In this document: in pieces, positions 15,952 through 24,700 of the stretch | How the letters are laid out: each line of letters begins with the position of its first letter | How positions within the stretch are numbered: position 1 is the first letter of the stretch | Source: Gammaproteobacteria bacterium | GTDB lineage: Bacteria; Pseudomonadota; Gammaproteobacteria; Pseudomonadales; Azotimanducaceae | Length of the DNA: 35,346 nucleotides | Direction: 5' to 3' | Assembly: GCA_028818795.1 (NCBI GenBank) | Contig: JAPPND010000042.1 | Location: forward strand, 1 to 35,346 | Position numbers and translations under genes: made by a program | Notes under the pieces: generated by a model | The model's input: only the letters and a program-made list of their open reading frames with translations | Database searches by the model: none | What the model was told of the DNA's origin: nothing

Positions 15952-18900
15952 CTACGAAGGCGCTTCCGCACGCGCCAGCAAATCCGCCAGCTTGTATGAC
16001 ACGCTGGTCGCCCCGAAGTCAGGCTCGCGCCCGAACGGCCGCCGCACGTAGCGGAGCGCGCGCACCTCGCCGTTGGCCACCACCACAATCGCCAAAATGA
16101 ACGACTCTGGCATGTTGAGGCCCGTCAGTATCTCATTTCGCGAAACGGACACGGTATCCCGGCCATCCGCTCGACCCTTCACCTCGATAAAACGCAAGCC
16201 GCCGCCATCCGGATCACGTGACTCGATATCGTAGCCTCGGTTCTCCTTGCTGATATCCCTAGGCTCGTTGCCAAGCGCACGTTCTGCGTCAGCCACAGCC
16301 TCCATCGCGATCCTCTCGATCTCAGCGCGCGCCTGGGACGAGGACTCGGGCACCTGACGACCATCCTGCGTCGCGGAGGTTTGCAGAAGACCAGCCGGCA
16401 GCACCACGGCACCGCCCCGCACCGTGGGCGGCAAGGCGGAAATATCGCGTTCGCTGGCGAGTTCTCCAAGACGGCGCCTAAGCCTGTCGGCGAGATCGTC
16501 CGCCCGGGCGGTAGCCTGGTTCGCTGAGAGCCGAGTACTCCGACCGGCACGTTCCTGCGCCTTGAGATCTTCGGCGCGATGATCCCAGTGGTTGATCTCC
16601 TTCTTAAGGCGCGCCGTGACCTCCCGTTCGACCTTGTCGATTTCCGGCAAACGCCGGCTGCGCACCTCGTCGACGTGCCTCGGCACGATCTCGGCAATGG
16701 CGTGGCCGATGACACGATCCTCCACGTCGGTCGACAACCGCGGCGAGTCGAGCGCTTCCTCGGCAGCCGAGCGCTCATCCTCGGCAAGGGGGCGGTAGTC
16801 GAGGTACGGCGCCGGCCCGGCATCGCGGACCTCGCCGTCGATGTCGACCTCGACGAACTGCAGGCGGCGCGAGACCTCACGCTGTCGTCCACGACGATCA
16901 ACTTGCCCGTCCTGAACCGCGTGTTCGACGTAGAACAAGACGCGGGGAGCGTTGTTCGCGCCGGTTTCGTCAACGAGCACGGCACCCTGCTTGAGGAGGT
17001 CGCGATGGCGTTCGAGCACGAGGTCCATCGTGGCGTCGAGGAGCGGGTGGCCGGGACAGACGAACGCCGCCACCGGTGGCTGATCGATGAAGTCCTTCTC
17101 GAAGCAAATGCGCTCGTAGCGCTCCTGCACGGGTGCGCCCCGACCGATCAGGCGATCCCGTTCGCGCACGGGCCCCGGAACCCGGCTGATCTCCCAGCGT
17201 CCTTTCTCCCGTCGGTGCAGACGTCCGCCCAGATGCCGGAATGCCTCAAGGAAGAACGACTTGATGTGGAACGGTTGGAGGCGTTGCGCTTCCGCGCGCT
17301 CCATCACCTCGCGCACACGCGCGACTTCCGCAGTCGTCATGGCGTCCCGGACGAGTGCCCGGTCGGCAAGCAGGTCGAGAACCCGTTGTTGGTCGCCGGC
17401 GTTGTCCACCGCACGGTCGAGACGTTCCTTGACTTCGGGTCGCTCGCCGTAGCGGATCGCTTCCATCAGCAGGTCGCCGAGCGCTCGCGCTTCGAACAGT
17501 CGGCCAAGCACGTCGTAAACCCGCCCGCCAAGGGCTGCACGGGCAACCTCGATCTTCTCAAGCAGGCGCGAGTACACCGCGCCCTCGCGGGTGTCTGCGG
17601 CGACCAGGTTCCAGCAATGGCAGACTTCGGTCTGCCCGATCCTGTGGATGCGTCCGAATCGCTGTTCTAGGCGATTCGGGTTCCACGGAAGGTCGTAGTT
17701 GACCATCAGGTGGGCACGCTGAAGGTTGATGCCCTCGCCGGCAGCGTCGTTGGCGACGAGCACCAGCACGTCCTTGTCGTGCGTGAAGGCTTCAACTGCC
17801 TTGCGCCTCTCTTCGCGACGGACACCGCCGTGAATCACCACTACCGCTTCGTCACGACCGAGACGCGTGCGGATGCGCTCGGCGAGAAAATTCAGCGTGT
17901 CCCGTGGCTCCGTGAAGACGATCAGCTTGCGGCGGTTCCCCGCACCGTCCGTCATCAGGGGATGGTCGAGGATGCCGTTGAGCTCGGTCCACTTCGCGTC
18001 ATTGCCCGCCCGCCGGAGTGTCCGTGCGCTCGCCTCAAGCCGTCGGAGTGTCTCGATCTCCGTCTCTAGTTCGGCGATGGTTCGGGCGGCGGTCGCCCGG
18101 TCGAGAATCGCCTCCTCGGTGGCTTCCGCCTCGTCCCCTGGGACGTCCTCGATTTCCGCTTCGTCATCTGAGGACCAAGCCGGCAACGCCGACTCCACCG
18201 CAAGGCGGGCTTCGCGGCCTCGCTTCGACAGCCGTTCCTCCGCCAGGCGGGCCTCGAGCCGCTCTCGGCGACGGCGCAGAGATTCGTGGATCGCCGCAGA
18301 AGAGGATGCCAGGCGCCGCTGCAGGATCTGGAGGGCGAAACCGACGTTCTGGCGACGCTTGTCATCGCCCTCTGCGGCGAATCGTTCCGCACGGTTCATC
18401 TCTTCGCGGACGTAGGTGGTGACCTCGTCGTACAGAGCCGCCTCGGCGTCCGACAACTCATACTTCACCGTGTCGGCGCGGCGCTCGGGGAACAGTGGTC
18501 GACCGTCGAAGCGGAGCAGCTCCTCTTTGGTGAGCCGCCGCATGAGGTCGGAGACATCCGCCTGGTGAACACCGTCCCGGAAGCGACCCTCGAAACGGTC
18601 ACCGTCGAGCAGCGCCATGAAGAGCTGGAAGTCCTCCTCCTTGCCGTTGTGCGGGGTCGCCGTCATCAACACGAAATGCCGTGCGATCCCGCCGAGAAGC
18701 TGACCGAGTTGGTGACGCTTGGTGTACTTCACCTCGCCGCCGAAGAAGCTCGCCGACATGCGATGCGCTTCGTCGCAGACGACGAGATCCCATTCCTTGG
18801 CGACCGCGAGTTTCGACTGGAGGTCGGGATCCCGCGACAGCATGTCGAGCCGGGCGATGAGAAGGTTGTGCTCGGTGAACGGGTTGGCCGTACGCGAGGT

Positions 18901-19464
18901 CTCCACTCGATCACGCGTCAAGATATCGAAGGGTAGCCCGAATTTGTCGTGCAGCTCGTCCTGCCATTGTTCCACGAGTACTCCGGGGGCCACGACAAGA
19001 CAACGCTCCACGTCTCCCCGGATCATGAGTTCCTTGACCAGAAGGCCGGCCATGATGGTCTTCCCTGCGCCTGGATCATCGGCAAGCAGAAACCGTAGCG
19101 GTTGGCGCGGAAGCATCTCGCCGTAAACGGCCGTAATCTGGTGTGGCAACGGTTCGATCCGGGACGTGTGTATGGCTAGGTAGGGGTCGAATAGATGGGC
19201 TAACCGGATGCGATGTGCTTCGGAAACGAGCCGCAGCAGTGCACCGTCGGCATCGAAGGACCAAGGGCGTCCCGTGCCGACCACTTCCAGAGTGTTCGCC
19301 TCGTCGCGGTAGACGAGCCGGTTGGCCACGGCGCCGGCCGAATCCTCGTAGGTCACCTTCGCGGCCTGGTCTCCGTACCACTCGACGTGGACGACCTTGG
19401 CGGAGCCCGACGGAGCTAGGCCGCCGATGCGCGCGCCCGTGCGCAGGTCTTCAAGCCGAGCCAC
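15952..19464 (-). CDS. SNF2-like DEAD/DEAH helicase with C-terminal DUF3883 domain
   Basis: A 1170-residue superfamily 2 helicase and first gene of the tight operon. Walker A is DDPGAGKT (129-136) and DEAH is at 231-234. The second RecA domain ends in QRFGRIHRIGQ, the motif VI arginine region. A long charged, partly coiled-coil stretch links to a C-terminal DUF3883 domain, a PD-(D/E)xK-related fold, with DIESRD and IEVKGR (E1094, K1096). It could be a DNA-binding or nuclease module. The start is GTG 19464, directly after GGGAGG, and yields the family-typical N-terminus MARLEDLR. Together with the DUF1156 methylase and DUF499 ATPase it gives the helicase-methylase-ATPase set. The region 256 bp upstream holds repeats but no clear promoter. 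Confidence 0.9.
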   Translation of the reverse strand: MARLEDLRTGARIGGLAPSGSAKVVHVEWYGDQAAKVTYEDSAGAVANRLVYRDEANTLEVVGTGRPWSFDADGALLRLVSEAHRIRLAHLFDPYLAIHTSRIEPLPHQITAVYGEMLPRQPLRFLLADDPGAGKTIMAGLLVKELMIRGDVERCLVVAPGVLVEQWQDELHDKFGLPFDILTRDRVETSRTANPFTEHNLLIARLDMLSRDPDLQSKLAVAKEWDLVVCDEAHRMSASFFGGEVKYTKRHQLGQLLGGIARHFVLMTATPHNGKEEDFQLFMALLDGDRFEGRFRDGVHQADVSDLMRRLTKEELLRFDGRPLFPERRADTVKYELSDAEAALYDEVTTYVREEMNRAERFAAEGDDKRRQNVGFALQILQRRLASSSAAIHESLRRRRERLEARLAEERLSKRGREARLAVESALPAWSSDDEAEIEDVPGDEAEATEEAILDRATAARTIAELETEIETLRRLEASARTLRRAGNDAKWTELNGILDHPLMTDGAGNRRKLIVFTEPRDTLNFLAERIRTRLGRDEAVVVIHGGVRREERRKAVEAFTHDKDVLVLVANDAAGEGINLQRAHLMVNYDLPWNPNRLEQRFGRIHRIGQTEVCHCWNLVAADTREGAVYSRLLEKIEVARAALGGRVYDVLGRLFEARALGDLLMEAIRYGERPEVKERLDRAVDNAGDQQRVLDLLADRALVRDAMTTAEVARVREVMERAEAQRLQPFHIKSFFLEAFRHLGGRLHRREKGRWEISRVPGPVRERDRLIGRGAPVQERYERICFEKDFIDQPPVAAFVCPGHPLLDATMDLVLERHRDLLKQGAVLVDETGANNAPRVLFYVEHAVQDGQVDRRGRQREVSRRLQFVEVDIDGEVRDAGPAPYLDYRPLAEDERSAAEEALDSPRLSTDVEDRVIGHAIAEIVPRHVDEVRSRRLPEIDKVEREVTARLKKEINHWDHRAEDLKAQERAGRSTRLSANQATARADDLADRLRRRLGELASERDISALPPTVRGGAVVLPAGLLQTSATQDGRQVPESSSQARAEIERIAMEAVADAERALGNEPRDISKENRGYDIESRDPDGGGLRFIEVKGRADGRDTVSVSRNEILTGLNMPESFILAIVVVANGEVRALRYVRRPFGREPDFGATSVSYKLADLLARAEAPS

Positions 19465-19522
19465 GGGACCTCCCTTCGGCCACCGGACGTGAAACCGATC
19501 GAGGTCGAGCGTAGCGCACGAT

Positions 19523-19564
19523 CCAACGGCCCAGAAGCCGGAGACCCCAACGGCCCAATGGGCC
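19523..19564. repeat. Tandem 11-bp direct repeats and a near-palindrome upstream of the helicase gene
   Basis: CCAACGGCCCA occurs at 19523-19533 and again at 19547-19557 (24 bp apart). The second copy runs into GGCCCA-A-TGGGCC (19552-19564). They lie about 60-100 bp upstream of the helicase GTG, in the 256-bp gap after the small PD-(D/E)xK-like gene. They could be operator sites for the operon. I see no strong promoter or rho-independent terminator in this gap. Confidence 0.4.
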
Positions 19565-19720
19565 CCGCCGGTTTGCGAATCCCCATCCCAAGGCCGGGCA
19601 GGCACGACGTGATCGCCGCACAACCCGCTTGCATCCTCGTTGCTGAGTCGAAGTCACTGCGCTCCTATCCGCGGTCCAGTAGAGTCCTCACCCGAAGGGA
19701 GTTCGCGTGCCGTAACTGCT

Positions 19721-20341
19721 TCACTTGACCACGAGTGTCACTGCCAGCGCCGCGCCATCGTCGACGCTTACCCCACCGTTTCGGGCGTCCAACCTGAGAC
19801 CTTGGCTCCCCGCGAACTGCTTCGACTTGGCCACGAGAGATTCGTAACGGGTCCATACGCGATCCCTGGCCGCCTTCCGGACGCCGTCGGGCATCGCCAT
19901 GAAGAAAGCCAAGATGCCACACTGAAGCGAGTTCTCCTTGCTTCCCAAGGCGGCGGTGACCCTCGCAAGATCCGCGCGCACTGCCCAGAACCCTCGAACA
20001 TTCTGCTTCACTTCAATCACCGCCCTTGGCTTTCGATTTCCCCAAGAAAGAAGCATGTCGAATCTGCCATCGGGCCGAAGTGCTCGCCGCCTCCGACGCC
20101 CCTGACCAGACTGCTTCATCGTCTCCCTGACGTCCGCCTCCAACGCGAGCGACCAAGACGCTGCCGGAACGGCGGCAATCTCCCTCGCAATGTACGTCGT
20201 CATGAAATACTCCGGTGCTTCGGACAGCCACGCTCCGTCTGCCCATACACCATAATCGGATTGGGCCTTGCGAATCCCCTTGAGAATCCGCCCCCGAATC
20301 TGCTCTATGGGTATGGGCCCCCTCGCCGCTTGCTCAACCAC
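19721..20341 (-). CDS. Small PD-(D/E)xK nuclease-like protein upstream of the helicase operon
   Basis: A 206-residue protein of no family I recognise by name. The segment RFDMLLSW...AVIEVKQ places D95, E110 and K112 in the spacing of a PD-(D/E)xK nuclease, and E44 in the earlier helix (EAPEYFMTTYIA) could complete the site. The start is set at GTG 20341: GAAGGAG ends 7 nt before it, while longer readings begin with an unlikely hydrophobic extension. It is on the same strand as the helicase operon, 256 bp upstream, so it is either a separately regulated member or an independent gene. It may be a sensor, a restriction nuclease or a structural homologue without activity. Confidence 0.65.
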   Translation of the reverse strand: MVEQAARGPIPIEQIRGRILKGIRKAQSDYGVWADGAWLSEAPEYFMTTYIAREIAAVPAASWSLALEADVRETMKQSGQGRRRRRALRPDGRFDMLLSWGNRKPRAVIEVKQNVRGFWAVRADLARVTAALGSKENSLQCGILAFFMAMPDGVRKAARDRVWTRYESLVAKSKQFAGSQGLRLDARNGGVSVDDGAALAVTLVVK

Positions 20342-20493
20342 CAACGGACTCCTTCGTAAGGCGCAGAACCAGGCAACCATCAGCCAAATCACTCACCATA
20401 CACCGATGTGCGAGGTCATTCTGTATCGGTCTATCGGGCGTCGGGGTGCGGGTCACGGATGTCCAATTCGTGCCAAGTGTCCGCCGCCCGGGG

Positions 20494-20530
20494 CACCCAT
20501 CTGGAGGCATCCCAAGTGGAGCGATGGGTG
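20494..20530. repeat. 8-bp inverted repeat between the winged-helix-like gene and the small nuclease-like gene
   Basis: CACCCATC (20494-20501) and GATGGGTG (20523-20530) pair perfectly around a 21-base loop, 27 nt beyond the 3' end of the upstream gene on the minus strand. It could be a terminator stem without a T-run, or an operator. The rest of this 215-bp gap shows no gene. Confidence 0.3.
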
Positions 20531-20556
20531 ATCCTATGGGCTCACTGGTGTGTGGT

Positions 20557-21087
20557 TCATTGGTCCTGGCCAGATGGTACGTCGAGGTCGTCGGCACCGA
20601 TCTCGATCATCCTCTCAGCGAGCGCATTGGCAAAGCCACGGTGGATGTTCCCGTCTTCAATGTGGCGTCTGATCACATGGTAAGGGTTTAGAATCAGGAT
20701 GTAGTGGGCCGGGCCGCTCGCCCCATCACTGATCAGGATGAAGCCGAGGTCGACGAGTTGGCGGATCCGCCCCATCCAGGTGTTCTGGGCCCGCTGGCCG
20801 CTGAAGCCCGCATAGAAGGCCATTTCGTGCGGTTTGGCGGCGATGACGAACGAGTCGTTGTAGGTGCGACACCACAGGTCAAGATAGGTTGGCGAAACGG
20901 GCTTGCCCGTGTCGGCCAGCGTATCCATGATGCGCATCAGGAGCGGGAGCGTACGTGGCACGGTCAACCAACCCTTCCTGGTGGTCCAAAGGTGCGCGTC
21001 AGAGATGTCCGGCCAGAGTTTTTGTCGCATCGCGAGCTTCTTCTGGTCGATGATCTTCTTCTGGTCGTTGACCTCCTTCGTGGGCAT
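20557..21087 (-). CDS. Conserved hypothetical protein, probable winged-helix fold
   Basis: A 176-residue protein with a lysine-rich N-terminus (KKIIDQKKLAMRQKLWP), then WTTRKGWLTVPRTLPLLMRIMD and a helical segment followed by RIRQLVDLGFILI. The latter has the helix plus beta-wing look of a winged-helix domain, as found in replication-initiator and element-borne regulators. Relatives in mobile or accessory regions are familiar, but I know no assigned function. The start is ATG 21087, with GAGGA 8 nt upstream. It lies at the divergent edge of the island and could regulate the leftward genes; this is inferred from position only. Confidence 0.65.
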   Translation of the reverse strand: MPTKEVNDQKKIIDQKKLAMRQKLWPDISDAHLWTTRKGWLTVPRTLPLLMRIMDTLADTGKPVSPTYLDLWCRTYNDSFVIAAKPHEMAFYAGFSGQRAQNTWMGRIRQLVDLGFILISDGASGPAHYILILNPYHVIRRHIEDGNIHRGFANALAERMIEIGADDLDVPSGQDQ

Positions 21088-21544
21088 TCCGCTTGTCCTC
21101 TATCGTCGTCCCGGGTAGCGTTGTGTGTTCGGACCACGCTTTTGGAGGGCGTGGCCCTAGCCGGAACGGTTTCGTGACGGGGCGGTCGCGCGGGTTTGGA
21201 CATCCGGCGACCGACCTCGATAGCGGTTCAAGGCTGCGTACCAGTATGCTCGTAAGGCCGCGAGATGCAATGACTATGTTCGTGTCACGGGGCTGATCAA
21301 CATGCTTTTGTGGTGATCTAATGTCCTTGAGTTGACATCACACATTGCGACTAGATCTCACTCCTGCAACGACCCGATCATATTTTCCGGGTCTGATCAG
21401 TGACTTGGAGTCCGTCGACTGTAATCGCAGTTATCCGCTGATATGTGCTCCAAGGTATTCAGGTGATCCCACTGTTCAAATGTGCGGAGGGGGTTTAAGG
21501 GGGAGGGAAATAGCCCGCGACGAACTGGTGCGTAGGATGAGTTG
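21088..21544. other. Divergent intergenic control region, locally A+T-richer
   Basis: These 457 bp separate the leftward winged-helix-like gene from the rightward zinc-ribbon/SNF2 locus. The centre (about 21260-21480) is poorer in G+C than its flanks. It holds several GATC-containing palindromes (TGATCA at 21294 and 21394), a TTGACA hexamer near 21334 without a good -10, and a weak leftward TTGATC-N16-CATAGT pair near 21300-21273. A G-rich purine tract follows at 21486-21507. No convincing ORF was seen. Promoters for both directions must lie here, but I cannot fix them. Confidence 0.5.
21288..21399. repeat. Paired 12-bp direct repeats centred on CTGATCA, 100 bp apart
   Basis: CGGGGCTGATCA (21288-21299) and CGGGTCTGATCA (21388-21399) differ at one base and start exactly 100 bp apart. 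Another GATCA lies at 21376-21380, flanked by a GACCC/GGGTC pair. Equal spacing near a whole number of helical turns suits a looping operator, but this is inference. Confidence 0.35.
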
Positions 21545-21728
21545 ATGACTGACGCGCGAGGTTGTCCTCGTTGTGCAGACACGGGGGCTCTGGTGCGAAT
21601 GGCTTTGCATGGTCAGGTGATAGCGCCGCACCGCCAACGCTTGTTGCGTGTGCCGCAACCACGTCGTCTTTGGTATCGTGGACGCACTCCGTAGTGAAAC
21701 GAAGATCAAGGACGATTGTGGCGGCTGA
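21545..21728 (+). pseudogene. Possible small zinc-ribbon protein with one frameshift
   Basis: An ATG at 21545, seven bases after AGGA, opens MTDARGCPRCADTGALVRM, which contains a CxxC. Between about 21623 and 21639 the plausible continuation is one frame over: ACCVCRNHVVFGIVDAL, with a second CxxC, ending KIKDDCGG at a TGA (21726-21728). Joined, this is a protein of about 60 residues with two CxxC pairs, as in a zinc ribbon, overlapping the SNF2 gene start by 11 nt. The unshifted first frame instead runs to a TAG with no second cysteine pair. Evidence is the cysteine pattern and the position only; it could be a coincidence. Confidence 0.35.
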
Positions 21729-24700
21729 ACCAACGGAAGTACTGAACGCCGGGTTCGACGCCGACCCCTACGCGGCCCTCTCGCCCGGCGCCCGCCTCGT
21801 CGCGCAAGCCTACGGTGTCGTCGCACCCCACGGAATCGGTGTTAATCGTACTGCGAGGATCCTGGCGCAAGCGAGCATTGACCTGCTCGGCCGCAACCTG
21901 ACACAAGCGGAGGTTCGGCGCGCGAACGACGAACTGATCAATGCCGACATCTGCATTCGACCGCTGTCCCCGAACGTCGGGGTCGCCGCAACACGAAGCT
22001 GGGCGGTGCCATTGGCCGTCAGGGCGCAACGCGAAGGTCGCCTCACGCAAATCCTCGAGGCGTTCCAAGCCACCCGGCCAAGTCCCGGGGTCGACCGCTA
22101 CCAGTTCGAAACCCTGTTCCGCTGCTACGTGATAGGCGGCGACTTCGGCAATCTCGATGCGCTGCTGGAAGAGGACGAGGGGTCCGTGGACGAGTGGCGC
22201 TTCCTGGCGGACCCGCTTGCGGTTGATGTGCTTGCCACCTTGCCAGAGCGCTACACCGACGTTGCCCTTAGTGGTTGCCTGCGTCACACGGTCGACATCG
22301 GGGCGTCGCCGGAACCCGCAATCCACGCTTGCCACCGTTTCAGTATGGACCCGGCGCGCCATGCCGCCGACATGGCCTACATCCGCATCCTACAAGGGCG
22401 ATTCGACGCAGCCGAAGCCGTGTTTTCGGAACTCCCCCGCGAGGTCCGCGATACCAAGCCGGCCAATACCGGGCGCGCGTCGACACGTGCCATGATCGCC
22501 ATGCTCCGGGGCGACAATCCCGGCGCTCGCGAACACATCGATGCCGCCATCGCGGCCGAGAAGGCAGGCACCCGCAAACGCAACGTGTTCCCCGAGCATG
22601 CGGCGTTTGCGCTCTCCCTGATCGCGCTCGTGCGCCTGGACACGCCCGAGTCCCGCGACTTGCTGCAGCATTTGCTGCGCACCGCCGAACGCCGCTATCT
22701 CAACCGCGACTGGGAGGTCGCCTTCGCAATTGACGCCGCGCGCATCCAACGGGACATCGGCATCTACGCCCGCCGAACGGCAATCCCGTGCTACCTCACC
22801 TTCCTGGACGGATTCAGGAACTGCTGGCTTGGCTCGGACAACCAGGCGAGCGCGGAGTGGCTGGAGCTGATGGACGCGTACCGCAGTCGGGCCAGCGCCA
22901 ACGGCTACCGGTGGATCGCCGCCGAAAGCGCGTCGATCCTGCACCGGCTCGTCGAACTGCGCGGCGCGGACCTTGCCGGACTACCCGATCCGCAGCCGCT
23001 GCTCGACGAGCTTGGCATCCAGACCCTGGCGGTGCTTGAGGCGCCCATGCTCGCTTGGGAACGCTCGCTCAAGGCACTGGAGCAACTGGCCTACGACGCC
23101 AGTAACCAGGGCCAAGCGAAGAGCGCGACGTCGGCACCCGTGGAGAAACGGCTCGTCTGGGATGTCCATCGGTACTACGACAACGTCGACGTCACTCCTC
23201 GCGAGCAGCGCCGGAACAAAAACGGGTCGTGGGGCAAGGGGCGCCGGGTTGCCCTCAAACGCCTGGCCGAGGAGGCGCCGTCCATGGACCACCTCCGCGA
23301 AGAGGATCTCGCCGCCGCCGCCGCCGTCGTGATCCGTCGTTCCTGGGGACGCGTCGACTACGAACTCGGCATTCGCGGCCTCTACGTGCTGGCCGGCCAT
23401 CCCCATGTCTTCAACGACTCGGGTGAACCGATCGACGTGGTCCGACGGGAACCGGAACTGCACATCGACGAAGGCCCCGATGGCCGCGTCGTCGTTGCCA
23501 TCGATCCCCACGGTTGGGATGCGGAAGGCGAATACGGCATCACGCTGGCCTCCGACAACCGAATCGAGGTCACCCGTTTCACCAACGACCACCGGCGTTT
23601 GTTCGACGTCATTCCACCGGAGGGGCTCAAGTTTCCCGCTGACGGCAAGTCGCGGCTCCTGGAGGCCGTATCGGCACTCGTCTCGCAGGTTCGCGTGCAG
23701 AGCGATGCGGGCCCGGTGGCGGGTGCCAAGGAAGTAGAGGCGGATGCCGAACCCTGGGTGCGCCTCGAACCCTTCGAGGCGGGGCTCGCGGTCGCAATCC
23801 TGGTCGAGCCCATCGCCGACTCGGGTATCTGTTTCGAACCCGGCCAGGGCGGCGCGACGGTGTTCGCAAGCCGCGACGGCGAGCATGTCCAGGCGCGGCG
23901 CGACCTCGGGAAGGAACGTACCGCGCTGGCCCGCCTGGTCCAACGCTGTCCGCGGCTGGCAACCCGGCCAACCGAGTACGACCCACTGGTGCTTGCCGAA
24001 CCTCTCGAATGCCTGGAGTTGCTGGACCAGCTCGATGCCGCCGAGGCACGCTGCAAGTGGCCCAAGGGCGAGCCGTTCAAGATCGTCGCGCGTCATTCCA
24101 CGCCGTCCCTGTCGCTCACCGTCAAGCCCGCCGAGCAGTGGTTGCAGACCTCCGGCAAGCTGGTCGTGGACGGTTCGCGGGTGCTAGACCTAAAGCGCCT
24201 TTTCGCGCTCCTCGAAGCCAACCCTCGATCACGCTTCCTGGAACTCGAAGGTGGCGAGTTCGTCGCTCTCACCGCGGCGTTCCGTCGCCAACTCGACGAC
24301 CTCGCGAGCCTCTCGACTCCAGCCGCGAAGGGTGCGGTGCGCCTGCATTCCCTCGCCGCCTCCTCCCTCGACGACCTGTTCGAGGAAGCCGAGGTGGCCG
24401 GGGACGACGGTTGGCAGCAGATGCGCACGGACCTTGAGGCCGCTCGGTCGTTCGAACCCGAACTGCCCAGCACCCTGCAGGCGCAACTGCGACCGTACCA
24501 GGTCGACGGCTACCGCTGGCTTGCGCGTTTGAGCCGGTGGGGGGCCGGCGCGTGCCTTGCCGACGACATGGGGCTCGGCAAGACGGTGCAGACCCTGTCC
24601 GTGCTCCTGGACCGGGCGCCCGGAGGGCCCGCGCTGGTTGTCGCCCCCACCTCCGTGGTCGCCAACTGGGTCGACGAGTCGCGTCGGTTCACGCCCACGC

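Noticed and set aside
16579-17670. Plus-strand 363-codon open frame
   Set aside because: Antisense to the DUF3883 helicase gene and without domain similarity.
21345-21544. 66-codon plus-strand frame ending in a TGATG overlap with the zinc-ribbon ORF
   Set aside because: The TTG start lacks a ribosome binding site, the composition looks non-coding and it spans the repeats and G-tract; the stop/start overlap is probably chance.
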